Shown here piece by piece: positions 1-11,817 of a DNA stretch of 64,000 nucleotides. Position numbers and translations under genes: made by a program. Source of the stretch: Pegoplata infirma. Lineage: Eukaryota > Arthropoda > Insecta > Diptera > Anthomyiidae. Below the pieces are notes generated by a model, which was not told the DNA's origin, did not search any database, and was given only the letters and a program-made list of their open reading frames with translations. Every line of letters starts with the position of its first letter. The stretch's first letter is position 1. The stretch lies in NCBI GenBank assembly GCA_963921195.1, contig OY992538.1:82025904-82089903 (forward strand), given 5' to 3'.

Positions 1-465
1 GCTTTGAAATTTGAAAGATAAACATGTTTTGTCTTCACATATCATCATTCCGAATTTCAAAGAAATCGGACCAGTTCTTCTTGTAGCCCCCATACAAACC
101 ACCTTCCCGATTTTCACATAAATGTCTCAAATTTCATGAAAATAGAAAATATTTAATTAAAATTTTGTTTGTGTATGTTAAACGCGTACTTAAATAACCT
201 TATCAAACCTGATAATCATCGGACCAGTTTTGGACTCAGGCCCCTTGTGAATATTTCGCCCGATATTCAGTTAAAGCGGTTTATTGTCAACAAATAGAAG
301 CCTATTTCACTCAAATTTGATTCGTGAGTGTTTTCTAAACTTATTAAAGGTTTTACAACATATAGATCTAATCGATCCATGGGACCCATTTTCCGGGAAA
401 CCTTGGTGTAGGGTATTATATGGTCGGTCTTGACCGACTATAATTTTCTTACTTGTTTTTTTTTA
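1..465. repeat. 3' part of a mini-me/DINE-like dispersed element
   Basis: The segment runs into the window from the left. It ends with a GGGTATTATATGG...CGACTATAATTTTCTTACTTGT block, close to the ACTTGT terminus of the better-preserved mini-me-like copies at 2364-3059, 9221-9850 and 53087-53672. No coding frame is evident. The family call rests on the terminal block only, because the diagnostic (GTCY)n tract is not inside this fragment. Confidence 0.4.
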
Positions 466-1316
466 AATTTGACTAAAAAAAATTTTGTTCGTAAATTTTT
501 GTTCTGAGTTACAAAACACACTTTGCAGAATTTTTTGGCTTTCGAATGTTTCCCGGAATGAAACCTATCAAAAATTAACTATTTTGCTCATAACTTTAAC
601 ATAAATGTAGTGCCAACCTGACCTTAAATTCAATACCAACCTGGCAAAAATATGAGCTTGATCGGTTGGAAATTGCCTTGCCGCACATAAAATACATTGT
701 GGTCAGATAAATTTTTTAATATGCGAAGAATTTTTCAAATAATTGGAGTTGAGTTTTCCATTTTTGAGACAACTCGGTTTTTTAATGGTCCGTCGAACCG
801 CATTTATTTTTCAATGCGCGAAAAATAACTTAAACTGTTTGATAAGTTGTCCATATTTGAGGCAGGTTTTTACGAGAACTCAGGTTTATAATTGTCCGTC
901 GAACCGCATAATGGTCCGTCGAACTAAAGTTTAATAAATGGATTCAAATACATACAAAACTGTTTCTGCAAAATTGAGATTCTAAGGTAATTTTTCCACC
1001 TATAAATGTTAAAAATTGTGACCAAATCGAGGTCACACATAAATGGAATTCAGACCAATATTTTTATAAGTTACAAACGGAATGACAAAGTTTTTTACAC
1101 CCAATACTTACTTACTTTGTGGAGTGTCTTAAAGTAAAGGGTAGTCCGAATGACTTTTTTTTTGCTGTAAAATTTAAAAAACGGTGTAGAATCTTCACTT
1201 TCACATAACATGACTACTACTACTTCCACAGTAGTATACTTGAATAAATAGTATAAGTTTAAAAATAATGTAAGAAAACTAGTTCTAAAGAATATTTTTT
1301 TTTTGTGTGTTATCAT
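466..1316. other. Gene-free AT-rich spacer with repeated GTCCGTCGAAC words
   Basis: No gene is supported here. The word GTCCGTCGAAC occurs three times (near 788, 894 and 913), which suggests the remains of a short tandem repeat. The small open frames in this stretch have no recognisable motif and AT-driven composition. Confidence 0.5.
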
Positions 1317-2061
1317 TAGGGCGGATCGAGAAATGCTTTTTCACGAATTTCGCTTGGGCGCTATGCGGGATTGGTAAAACTAGATGCCAAAACGATGTGG
1401 TTAAAATTTCAGGAAGATCGCCCTTCATCTAGGGTTGCCCCTCCAGCGCTGAAGTTTCAACTTGTTTAAGCCAAAGAGCATTTTTTTAAAAAATTGTCAA
1501 AAATTCAAATTTGATCAGATCTTCTTAATTTTGGATTTTATGTGGTCTAGTTAATCACATCTAGTTATATTTTTAATATCAGCTAAATACGATATCGCTA
1601 ACCTCCCAAAACCAGAGGTGGAAAAGTATGCTTACATTTTGGAGAAACCCGAAAAGCAATTTTTTGCAATTATGTAAAAAAAAACCCATAAAAATTGCAA
1701 AATATGATTTTTTTCTTTTCGACTTGGAAAATAGACTACTCAAGGATTCCAAAACCGTTAAAACCAAAAAATACGAAATTCTTGAACGGCTTGTGGACCA
1801 CGATATTTTCAAAAAATGTATTTCATGAATTTTTTTTTGCTATATAGTTCTATATTTTAAATTTTTTTTACAAAATGTGTCATATTTTCCTATAATAGAT
1901 AATTTCATTAAAATTTAAGAGATCGTTAACCCTTGTCGAGATGGGGTCATATAAAAAAAATTGTTTTTTACCAATTACAAACAGATTAAAATTGAAAACA
2001 TTTATGAGTTTAGCGGATCATATTACATATAGAAAAAAAATTCGCTGTTAGTTCGCATTTT
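1317..2061 (+). repeat. Left inverted-repeat arm of E1
   Basis: This arm matches the reverse complement of 6205 down to 5559, continued at 3464-3347. Mismatches are scattered, and the right arm has an extra 11 bp near 5710 (ATCTGAACTCA in the arm's orientation). Matching open frames in the two arms (1579-1812 minus and 5710-5943 plus) simply reflect this symmetry and are not called as genes. Confidence 0.8.
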
Positions 2062-2237
2062 CGTTGTAGACTACTATTATTCGAATTATTTAAAAAAAAA
2101 TCAAATCCAATTTCATCTTTAACCTGTGCGAAATATAAAAAATTGATTTTAATAGTAGGCTTAGGTTTTACAAATATCATATAACTTTTGCAAAGCAATA
2201 AAAAATTAATTTAAAAAAGTTAGTCGCAGTCTTTAAA

Positions 2238-3362
2238 ATGTCGCCTATTCGTAACAAAAATATAAATTGTCCAATTTTCGGTAAGGCCAATAAACTACCC
2301 GTAAACCAACTACCAACATTTTCCGATGTATCGAAAGGATATTGCTTCATTCAAAATAAAGTTAAACAAGTGAGAGTGTTAAATTCGGCTGTGCCGAATC
2401 TATTATACCCTCCAACATGTAAAAAAATAAAAAAAAATGTTTGACAGGGGCGTTGTTTTAAGGGGGGGGGGGGGGGGAAGGAAGGGGTCGGTGAGCTGGG
2501 GGACTCCATGGCTCTCACGGTATATGTTTACAAGTTCATTTTTGTCTGCTTTGTGCACTAAAGTATTATAGTTTTATAATTATTTAAATTATTTTTTTAT
2601 CCACGCCCATAAAAAAGGGGCGGGGCAAAAAAAACAACATTTTTTAATCCCCTGGGTCCAAGCGCAGGACTATAAACTTCTACGAACATAAAAATTTCTC
2701 ATTTGGTTCACAAAAATACAAAAAAACGTCAGAAAAAAATAGCATTTTTAAGAGGTTGCTTCAGTCCTACAAGGGGGAACTTTTTTCCCCCTGGTCCGAT
2801 TTGGCCCATTTCCGAACTTAACCTGCCTAGGAGCATAAGACATATTTATGCCAAACTTGAGGGGTCTTGGTTTTTAATTTGGACTGCATCGTGTTAACTA
2901 CAGACGGACGGACGGACAGACGGACATCGCTAGAATGTCTTAGAATCGATCACTGATCAATAATATATATACTTTATGGGGTCCCCGACCGATATTTCGA
3001 TGCGTTACACACGGAATGACAAAGTGAGTATACCCCCATACTGTAGTTGGAGGGTATAAAAAGGGAATGATCTGCCTTTTATGAGTATTGCCAAGCCTCT
3101 AGCGAAAGACATTTTATCTACATGGGAAAAAACAACAATTCCAACAATTTCTCCAAAGTCTGTTATTGGAAAGCTTAAGGTATTCCGTTGTAAGTTGGAA
3201 CAGTTCAAAAAACATTTAAAATTATCAAAAAAGAGGTACCATGATTTTGGACAAAAACTCTTCGATATTTGCTCATGCAAATGCGTAACATGGTGCGCAT
3301 GCAGCTGCATATATAAAGTCCCTACCTCGAAAAGAGAATTCCTAAATGAAAATGCGAACTAA
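2238..3362 (+). pseudogene. Small Cys-rich transposon-borne gene, split by a mini-me insertion
   Basis: An ATG at 2238 opens a frame (MSPIRNKNIN...) running to codon 43 at 2364-2366, where the mini-me element begins. The frame resumes in phase at 3060-3065 and continues about 100 codons to the TAA at 3360-3362. Both halves remain open, so the disruption looks recent. The second half has a helical Lys/Leu-rich middle (KLKVFRCKLEQFKKHLKLSK), then a cluster CSCKCVTWCACSC and a basic tail containing VPTSKREFL. The Cys spacing suggests metal binding. I do not recognise a named family, although similar CxCxC...VPxxEREFL tails are, as I recall, common in arthropod repeat-associated proteins. The gene lies between the E1 arms and its stop codon falls inside the right arm, so it probably travels with the element. 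Its function is unknown. Confidence 0.5.
2364..3059 (+). mobile_element. mini-me/DINE-like element, copy 1
   Basis: It starts with ACAAGTGAGAGTG and a TTCGGCTGTGCCGAA dyad, then TATACCCTCC. It ends with the (GACG/GACA)n tract at 2905-2925, a GATCACTGATCAATAATATATATACTTT block and GGAGGGTATAA. This matches what is known of mini-me elements: a GTCY and a TA proto-microsatellite around a conserved core. A G17 run lies at 2462-2477. It splits the small E1 gene at 2366/2367. Non-coding. Confidence 0.7.
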
Positions 3363-6205
3363 CCGCGAATATTTTTTGTATACGTAATATGATCCGCTAA
3401 ACTCATAAAAGTTTTCAATTTTAATCTTTTTTTAATTGGTAAAAAACAATTTTTTGTGTGGGACCATGCGCGGGTACAAGGGGGGGAAAAAGGGGAAATT
3501 TCCCCCCCCAGACCAAATTTAAAAAAAGAAAAAAAAAAAAAGAGGAAAAAAAGAGGAAAAAAGAAAGAAAAAGGAGAAAAAAAGAAAGAAGGAAGAAGGA
3601 AATTTTCGAAAAAATTTCCGAATTAAAATTATCTTGAAATCCGAAAATTTTTCTTAGAAAATATCTGAAAGTTCTTATAGGGAAAATTTTTAAATTTTTA
3701 AAGGAAAAAATGTGACTCAATCTGAAAATTTTCTGTGAAAAAATATCTGTCAATCTTATTATGAATTTTGGTATCTCTTAATAGTACTTATATTTTGAGA
3801 ATTTTTCTACAAAAATCCCTAAAAGAAAATGTTTGAGGAAAAAAATTTTCTTTGTGAAAAATCTGAGACTTTTCTGTACAAAAAATATGTCGGAATTCGA
3901 TACGTATTCTATAGGAAAAAGGTCTTAGAATTTGAGACTTATTCTATATTAAAAAGGTCTCAAATTCTGAGACTTTTTTTATAGAAAAGATGCAGAAAAC
4001 TCTAAAATTTTTCGCATCCTCAAAAATTTTCATTTTCGGATTTTTGTAGAAGAATTAACAAAATGTAAAAGTCTCAGAATTTGAGACTTATTCTAAAGGA
4101 ACAAGAATCTGAGTCTTTTTCTATGGGTCTCAAAATTTGATACTTATTTATAGGAAAAAGGTCGCAGAATCTGAGACTTTTCGAAATGGAAAAGGTATAT
4201 GAATCTGAGGCTTTTTCTATGGGAAAAAAGTTTCAGAATCTCTTAATTTCAGACTTATTCTAAGGAAAAAGGTCTTAGAATCTTATTGTTTCTTAAAAAG
4301 AAAAATGTGTCAATGTCTGAGACTTTTTATTGTTGAAAAATAAGTCTCAGAAGTTTAAACTTTCTCAATTGGAAGAAGGTCACAGAATCTGACACTTTTT
4401 CTACTGGAAAAAGGTCTTATAATCTAACACTTTTTCTATAGGAATAAGGTCTCAGAATTTTAGACTTTTTCTATATAATGTCTCAGAATCTGAGACTTTT
4501 TCTATAGGAAACTGGTCTCAAAATCTATGACTTTTTCTATAGGAAAAAGTTCTCAAAATCTGCGAGATTTTTTTTTAGAAAAGTGCCAGAATCTTAGGCC
4601 TATACTTAGACTATACCTAAGAAAAGGTCTCAGAATCTAAGACTTTTTCTATAGGAAAATCGTCTCAGAATGTGGGACCTTTTCTTTTGGCAAGAGTCTC
4701 ACAATCTCAGACTTTTTCTATAGGAATAGGGTCATAGAATCTGAGACTTTTTCTATTGGAAAATTTTTCAGAATCGATACTTTTTTTTTAAGTAAAAAGG
4801 TCGGACAATCTGAGACTTTTTATAATGGAAAAATCTATCACTTCTATATAAGAAAAAGCTCTCAGAACCTAAAATTCTTCTATGGGAAAAAGGTCTCAGA
4901 ATCTGGGACTTTTTCTAAAAAGAAAAAGGTCTAAGAATCTGAGACTTTTTCTATAGGAAAAATGTCTGAGAATTTGAAACTCTTTCTTTATAAAAAAGTT
5001 CTCAAAATCTGAAACTTTTTCTAAAGAAAAAAAGGTCTCAGAATATAAATTTTTTCAGTGCGAAACAAACATACTAACCTGAGACCATTTCTATAAGAAA
5101 AATTTATTAAAAATGCTTTAAAATATGAGATACTTTCTATAAAAGGTTTCAGAATCTTAGATTTTTTTGTGGAAAAAAGTTCTTAGAATCTGAAAATTTT
5201 TCTATACGAAAAAAGTCTCAGATTTTGGGGCATTTTTTGTAAAGAAGAAGCTTTAGATTTGACTTTTTATACGTCAAATGTGTTAGAATCTGAGACTTTT
5301 TCTATGTAGAAGAAAACGTACAATTTTCTTTTTAGACAAATTAAAAAAAAAATATCTAAACGATCTACTTTTGATCATGAAAAACAACCCTCCTTCAGCA
5401 CAAACTAATGAATTGGATGATTTTATAGGTTTCCATTGCAAAAAAACGAATCCCTGTTTTTGCTCGTCCAAGGTGAATTTATGATTTTTTTTTCGAAGTA
5501 AAAAAAAAAAAAATTTCCCCCCCCAAACCCAAAAGCTGTACCCGCCACTGTGTGGGACATATATGACCCCATGTCGACAAGGGTTAATGATCTCTTAAAT
5601 TTTAATGAAATTATCTTTTATAGGAAAATATGACATATTTTGTAAAAAAAATTTAAAATATAGAACTATATAGCAAAAAAATTCATGAAATAAATTTTTT
5701 GAAAATATCGTGAGTTCAGATTGGTCCACACGCCGTTCAAGAATTTCGTATTTTTTGGTTTTAACAATTTTGGAATCCTTGAGTAGTCTATTTTCCAAGT
5801 CGAAAAGAAAAAAATCATATTTTGCAATTTTAATGTGTTTTTTTTTACATAATTGCAAAAAATTGCTTTTCGGGTTTCTCCAAAATGTAAGTATACTTTT
5901 CCACCTCTGGTTTTTGGAGGTTAGCGATATCGTATTAAGCTGATATTAAAAATATAACTAGATGTGATTAACTAGACCACATAAAATCCAAAATTAAGAA
6001 GATCTGATCAAATTTGAATTTTTGACAATTTTTTAAAAAAATGCTCTTTGGCTTAAAAAAGTTGAAACTTCAGCGCTGGAGGGGCAACCCTAGATGAAGG
6101 GTGATCTTCCTGAAATTTTAACCACATCGTTTTGGCATCTAGTTTTACCAATCCCGCATAGCGCCCAAGCGAAATTCGTGAAAAAGCATTTCTCGATCCG
6201 CCCTA
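3347..6205 (-). repeat. Right inverted-repeat arm of E1 (interrupted)
   Basis: This is the counterpart of 1317-2061, interrupted at 3465-5558 by hAT copy A. The innermost paired part starts near GAAAATGCGAACTAA at 3347, overlapping the stop codon of the E1 gene. Confidence 0.75.
3465..5550. mobile_element. Non-autonomous hAT element carrying a GTCTCAGA array, copy A
   Basis: The ends are CATGCGCGGGTACA...TGTACCCGCCACTG (14-bp imperfect TIRs), flanked by an 8-bp duplication TGTGGGAC at 3457-3464 and 5551-5558. The target is the right arm of E1, and removing the element restores E1 arm continuity. Just inside the termini are G7/C8 tracts and an A-rich purine stretch. The interior (about 3890-5300) is a degenerate array of roughly 35-bp units, GTCTCAGAATCTGAGAC plus TTTTTCTATAGGAAAAA. 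No transposase. Copy B at 40258-42037 has the same ends and interior. Confidence 0.8.
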
Positions 6206-6469
6206 GTTATCATACCTAACATTCATTTAACCAAAACTGTGAATGTTTGCGAACTAAGCAATCAACAAGAAGATACCATACTATGGGCTGGAGTATTTTA
6301 AAACGCCAGCTCACAGTTTTTTCATTAACAATAGCTCTGAAATCAATGTGGGTATTTGGCAAATTTGAAAGTAAACTCTGCCGTGATTGTTCTGGGAAGA
6401 CCCGTGTAAAAAAATAATTATATCAAAACATATCTCCTTTGATAAAATCATATATGGATCATGTATAAA

Positions 6470-6680
6470 TGGATATAATCAGATCTACTTCATATATATT
6501 CATATCTGCTTCAGATATTTTTTGATCCGTAAATTGAGTCTATCTGACAATTTTACATATATGAACATATCTGAAAATGTCTGATCATATATGCCATATA
6601 TGCCAGATAAACTCAATTTACGGATCAAAAAATATCTGAAGCAGATATGAGTATATATGGAGTAGATCTGATTATATCCA
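6470..6680. repeat. Inner inverted repeat in the left arm of E2
   Basis: The segment 6470-6548 pairs with 6602-6680 (GGATATAATCAGATCTAC...GTAGATCTGATTATATCC) around a spacer of about 53 bp. It is a second-order hairpin inside an already palindromic element. It has no counterpart in the right arm of E2. Confidence 0.7.
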
Positions 6681-7926
6681 TTTAGATATGACCCATATAT
6701 GAGTTAACATTTTTCAACATGAACCCCTGATTTCCTTCGATGTCTCCGAATTTGATGAAACTTTGTGTATATGTTGGGACTTATAATACTTATACTCAGA
6801 CAAAATTTGAGACCTTTAACTTTCGTGGTTCCAGAAATATGGCGTGTCAAAAGTCAAGAAAATCTTTTAAAGGATGAAATATAAACATTTATATTTTCAA
6901 AAGTATTTGATCTATATTACTCCCTGATAGCTTATTTTAAAGGCAAAACCATGACCTTTCAAATAACATTTTGCAAAAATTTTTATTTTGGGAATTTTTT
7001 TTATTTCTGCAAAATTCGCGATTCGCGAAAATATATATGAAAAAGCGACATTTTTAAAAATCTGAAAAAAATATATGTTATTGGCTACTATCTTAGCTAC
7101 AAGCTGTATAAATTTTAAGTTGGTGAACGTATTAAGACCAGAGATATGAATAAAAATGTGTTGCCAAGTAGTAAATTTTTATCAAATCTGATGGATATTA
7201 AATTTTTTTTTTTGAATATTTTTGCAAATACACATAATAAAACGGTGAAAAAAGTAAAGTAAATGGTACATACGGGTACTACACATAGCTAAAATATAAC
7301 ATGAATATTTATCATTTACACTACTCTACAAAAATCAACTTTTTTTTGCACAGACTCTTAGATTACATTTGCTAAATTATTCCGGTCTCTTCAAAACACA
7401 TATCTGTCATCATAAAAATTTGATCAAATCGCCTTTTCGAGAAAAGACCTCTTTTGCGGTCCCTGCCCATAAAAACCAACGAATGGCCTTATATAAGAAA
7501 AATTATTAAAAACACATATTATTTCAAAATTCATTGAGTTTATGCGAAAATATTTGCAAAAAAAATCAAAATTTTGAGCAAAATTTGCAAATATTATTTG
7601 CATATACTTTTTTCCCCAATATTTTTATTTTTTTAATTTTCATTGTTTAAAATACATTTTCTTAAGTCGTTTGCCCTCTTTAACGTGAATCCACTAAACG
7701 CGAATCCATTGTCATTTTTATGTAATCGCGTTCTCGTGATTTGACCATTTAGTTTTTGCAGCTGAAGCATACAAAAATATTAAACGAACAAATAATATGA
7801 GGTATGTCAGTGTGAAACATTTATTATTACGTTTCTTTCTTGGGTTTGAGGGCTTAGTCTGTAAAATAGGCCTATATGTCCAGAAGACAATTTGATAAAA
7901 TGTTTATGATGACAGATTCGTGTATA

Positions 7927-8994
7927 CCCAGCCAGAAATTGCCAACCGTACCAAAAAAAAAGTACTGGCAAAGCAATTTATTTTTTATATAGCAAGCTCT
8001 TTTTAGTAAAGTACTTGGTTTCACCGAATTAAGTACTTTGCTAGTACTTTTTTTACCAAACTAAAGGCGGTTTATTTATTTGAAGTATTTTTTTTTTAAT
8101 AATTTAAGTATGAATACATTTTGATTCTACTATGTGGATACTGATTTCAATGTTATTTTTTATCAAATTTGTTTAACATTGTAGAATCCTAATTCTCTTG
8201 ATGGTAATGGAAATTTAAAAAAATCGCTACATTCAATGAAAATATTGCCTTTCAAAAATATATCATTACATTTGTATTTAGACAGCTTTCTATTTAAAAT
8301 TTCAGTAACTTTAATTACATTTTCATTGTCGAGTAAGCATACGTTATCTGGATGAATTGGTTTTATTTTAAAACCATTAATTTTTACGAAAGAAAATACA
8401 ACTCTCGATTCCGAGCTTTCTTTTATAATTCTATAGAATATTTGGAACTTCTATTAAGAGGATGTAGCAATAAATTCGCGAATTTAAGGGCTTAAGATGA
8501 AAAGCTTTAAACCAAATTTGCATAAGAAACATTGCTACAAGTCAAGAAAACTGTGCCATGCATCGAAAATCGGAATACGCCATTCGACTCAGTATGTCTC
8601 AAATAGATGGAAATATTGGTCATACCTCTTATTTTCTATAAAAGTGGTCACTTTTGTCATGCTGTGTAATTAATATATAATTTATTTAAAATAGAAAAAT
8701 TAAAAAAAAAGATTTCTAATGTGCAAATTATTAAATAAAAAAATATTTTATTAAATACATTTTTAATTTTGTAATGGATTGTTTTAGTTAAAAAGCTATT
8801 TTAAAAATTCTCGGATAGTACTTTTTAAAGTACAGGGAAAGCGCTTTTAAAAGAACTTTGCCACTACTAAATGGTGTTATCATTTAGCATCTTAGCAAGT
8901 ACTAAAAACCCAAAAAGAAGGTACTTTGCTAGTATTAATTCTACCTTATTAGGTACTTTGCCAGATCTGGCCCGTATGTATTTTTCTGCCTGGG
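7927..8994. mobile_element. TA-flanked MITE with CCCAGSCAGAAA ends
   Basis: The terminal inverted repeats are CCCAGCCAGAAA and CCCAGGCAGAAA, flanked by TA at 7925-7926 and 8995-8996, as for Tc1/mariner-type elements. The subterminal regions on both sides carry several AGTACTTTGC/GCAAAGTACT words (7970-8060 and 8815-8970). No transposase. Confidence 0.5.
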
Positions 8995-9220
8995 TACTTT
9001 TTAAAATGTGTTCTAGAAGTCTCTGCAAAAAAAGTTGACTTTTGTTAAGTAGTGTAATCGATAAAAAGTTATGTTACAATATATTCATGTGTAATACTCG
9101 TGTGTACCATCAACTTTACTTTTTTCACCGTTTTATTTTATGTATTTGCAAAAATATTCAAAAATAGTAATTAAATATTCTTCAGAATTAAAAAAAAAAT
9201 CCTACTTGTCAACACATTTT

Positions 9221-9850
9221 TATACCCTCCACTTAGTGATAGAGGGTATATATAAGTTTGTCATTCTGTTTGTAACTCATCGAAATATCGATCTGGGACC
9301 CCATAAAGTATATATATTCATGATGCCCGATCGATTTTAAGACATTCTAGCGATGTCCGTCTGTCCGTCTGTCTGTCTGTCTGTGGAAAATGCTGTCGCG
9401 GACAAAATATTGCACAGAGATGACTGAAACTTAACATATTTATTGGAAGTTCTCCCGAGAAGTTTGGTATTGCATTTGAGCGATATCGGTTCAGCGGTTC
9501 AAAAGTTATGAACGAAAATGTAAGCACACCTCAAAAATTTCAGTACATTCAACATAACCTAAAAATACAAAATGCTTTAATTCGGCTTCTGGTTGGCATA
9601 TGTGAACATAATTGAACACCAAATGGTATTTAAACAAGTACGAACATATTTTTGGACAAAAAAAGAAAAAAATCGCGGATTTTTTTTACCAAAATTTTTT
9701 TTCGCGGAAATTTTTTTTTTTTAATTTTTTTTTTTTAATTTTTTTTCAAAAGTAATTTCCTTTTAAATAAAGTTTTTTGCAATAATCTTTTTGAAATTGT
9801 GGAGGGTATCACTACATTCGGCAAGGCCGAATTTAACTTTTTACTTGTTA
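9221..9850 (-). mobile_element. mini-me/DINE-like element, copy 2
   Basis: Inverse orientation: TATACCCTCC at 9221, the AAAGTATATATATTC block, (GTCY)n at 9355-9382, then GGAGGGTATC and a TTCGGCAAGGCCGAA dyad, ending ACTTGTTAT near 9850. It interrupts the right arm of E2, whose sequence resumes with TAATATCTCTGG. Confidence 0.65.
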
Positions 9851-10288
9851 TTAATATCTCTGGACTTAATACGTTCACCAACGCGAAATTTTTAGAGCTT
9901 GTAGCTAAGACTCATACCATTAACATATATTTTTTTCAGATTTTTAAAAATGTCGCTTTTTTTGATATGTTTTTGCGAATCGCGAATTGTGCAGAAACAC
10001 AAAAAAGATCCCAAAATAAAAATTTTTGCAAAATGATATTTTTAAGGTGATGATTTTGCCTTTAAAAAAAGCTATCTGGGAGTGATTTACCTCAAATACT
10101 TTTCGAGATATAAATATTTGTAATTTATAAGTATAAGTTGAGTAAGTCCCAACATAAATACCGAGTTTCATGAAATTTGGGTCGATTGACGTCAAAAATT
10201 CAATTTTTTTTGCTATGTTGATATGGATTTACTCATATGTTTTTATCAAAGGCGATATGTTTTGATATAATTTTTTTTTTTACACGGG

Positions 10289-10529
10289 GACTTTGAAATA
10301 GTTCTAATCTGTTAAGAATTAATCAGATTTTAAAATAGTATTTGATCGGTGCAGGAAATTTGACAAATAACTGATGACAGATAAGATCAGACTAACGTGC
10401 TATTTGAATTTTGTAGATCCGATGACAGATTTTTTTTTTGAATTTTGTACTGATCTGCAGGATGATCCTAGGATTTTTTTTGCAAGGGAGCTTGCTCAGT
10501 TTTCTTAAAACTTTAATGTGTTTTGTAGG
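10289..10529. other. Short gene-free stretch with MITE-like GATCTG words
   Basis: Words such as TGATCTGCAGGATGATC and AGATCCGATGACAGAT resemble the interiors of the GATC-rich MITEs elsewhere in the window. Boundaries cannot be set. Confidence 0.3.
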
Positions 10530-10992
10530 ATAGGTTAGGTTGTAAGTGGCTGCACACATAGACTTTGAGGTCCGTTGTGATACCACAGGAAGGTAATATG
10601 ATTCCCCCACTAGTCCCTGCCGCTAAACCAATTTGAGCTCCTTATGAAACTCCTTATATATTGAATTATGACATCTGACAAATCAGAAAGATCATGCAGC
10701 TTTCTAAATACCAGTGACGCAAGTCTCTGTAAAGAAAGTACCAAGCAATGGCAGATAAAGTCGGTTTCCACCTTGTCCTCATCCATGCAACTTCGACAAA
10801 TGTCATTTGACGGAACATTTCAAGGATGCTACAGAAATCTAATGATCGTTATCCTTGGAACATTTAACCGCTCAGTGTGCTTTCCTATAAGGCAACCACC
10901 GTCGAGATCTTTCCTCTTGAAAGCGATATCAGCTCACTTGTGCGCTTTTGATTAAGAGAAAACCAAATCTGTCGTGTAGTCTCACACGTACA

Positions 10993-11236
10993 TCCACACA
11001 GAAAAAAAGGTTCCAAATATCAAACTGAAATTCAGTTAGTACAACTAAAAATGGGTTGATACATTTGCTTAAAGGTCGTCTCAATTGAATATCTTTAGTA
11101 TCAACTAAAATTCGGTTGATACAGCAAAAATTTAATCGAAACAACAACAAAATTCGGCTTTCACACCAAAAAATTGTAGCGACAACCGAATTATGGGTTG
11201 ATACAACTAAAAAATTCGATTGGAAACTTTGTGTGT
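10993..11236. mobile_element. MITE inside LINE B, CACAGAAA...TTTGTGTG ends
   Basis: It has roughly inverted ends (GGTTCCAA and TTGGAAAC, with CACA/TGTG outermost) and internal repeats of ATTCGGTTGATACA. It interrupts LINE B between a GTGTGAGACTACACG and a CTAATCAGAGATGG block that are near each other in the sibling copies at 17080 and 39837. The exact target duplication is unclear. Confidence 0.55.
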
Positions 11237-11644
11237 CCATCTCTGATTAGTCTCCGTCACGGATAAACCCGTATATTTTGCTTGCATGTTTCTAGAAGCA
11301 TACCACCACAATTCCATTGGAGTCTGTAAGGTAGTTCCCAGTCTTGCAAGCTTATCAGCTTTTCAATTCCAGTTTATGGCTCTGTGCCCTGGAACCCAGA
11401 TGAGACGTATGTCAAACTACTTGGTCATCTCATATAAAGACGTGCGGTAATCAAAGGCAGATCTTGTTCTTAGAAACACTGACTCCAGGGACTTGACCGC
11501 GGGTTGACAGTTGGAATAGATGTTGACTGTGGTTGTAGAAAACCAGTCAGCCACTTCCTTTATTGCCAGCACCTCTGCCACACTTCGAGACAGACTAAAC
11601 CCAATCTCTTCCGAATTCGTGCAGCTTCGATCAATCTGTGCACA

Positions 11645-11817
11645 TAGAAAAATAAGTTTCCAACTGAATTTTTCAGTTGTATCAACTCAAAATTCGGTTG
11701 CTGCTACTACATTTTGATGTGGCTAACAAATTTTGTAGATGTTTCAATCAAAAGACATTTGTATTAACAAAATTTAGTTGTAACTACCGTGTAAAAATTT
11801 TCCACCACCCGGAAATG
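11645..11817. mobile_element. Second copy of the CACA-ended MITE inside LINE B
   Basis: It begins CACATAGAAAAATAAGTTTCC, close to the start of the copy at 10993, and contains TCAGTTGTATCAACT and ATTCGGTTGCTG. LINE B sequence is recognisable on both sides. The right end, near CCGTGTAAAAATTTTCC, is not securely placed. Confidence 0.4.

Larger units (their letters stand above)
1317..6205. mobile_element. Long-TIR hAT-like element E1 with nested insertions
   Basis: The ends are TAGGGCGGATCG...CGATCCGCCCTA, flanked by the 8-bp direct repeat GTTATCAT at 1309-1316 and 6206-6213. TAGGG ends and an 8-bp duplication with T at position 2 and A at position 7 fit the hAT superfamily. The arms are about 745 bp: left 1317-2061, right 3347-3464 continued at 5559-6205. 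They are about 95 percent identical where compared. Removing the nested mini-me (2364-3059) and the nested hAT copy (3465-5550 plus one duplication) leaves roughly 2.1 kb with one small gene between the arms. No transposase is present, so the element is non-autonomous. Superfamily assignment is from termini only. Confidence 0.75.
6401..10288. mobile_element. Long foldback element E2 with CCCGTGTAAAA ends
   Basis: The ends read CCCGTGTAAAAA...TTTTTACACGGG and are flanked by the dinucleotide GA (6399-6400, 10289-10290). The arms extend to about 7375 on the left and 8997 on the right, with blocks such as TTATATCAAAACATATC and GCAAAAATTTTTATTTTG recognisable in both. Inside are a TA-flanked MITE (7927-8994) and a mini-me copy (9221-9850) that interrupts only the right arm. 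There is no coding sequence. The termini match the 249-bp MITE at 31768 and resemble the CCCGAG elements at 54-63 kb. Confidence 0.7.

Noticed and set aside
3482..3512. GGGGAAATTTCCCC at the hAT ends as a Rel/NF-kB site
   Set aside because: The half-sites are two bases too far apart for a 10-bp kappaB site, and the sequence is explained by the G- and C-tract design of the element ends.
3421..3753. 110-codon minus-strand frame rich in Phe/Leu/Ser
   Set aside because: It is the translation of an A/G-rich tract at the edge of hAT copy A and crosses the element boundary.
1579..5943. Matching open frames in the two arms of E1 (77 codons each)
   Set aside because: They are the same inverted-repeat sequence read twice, with Phe/Ser/Lys bias from T- and A-rich DNA and no motif; the symmetry explains them without coding function.
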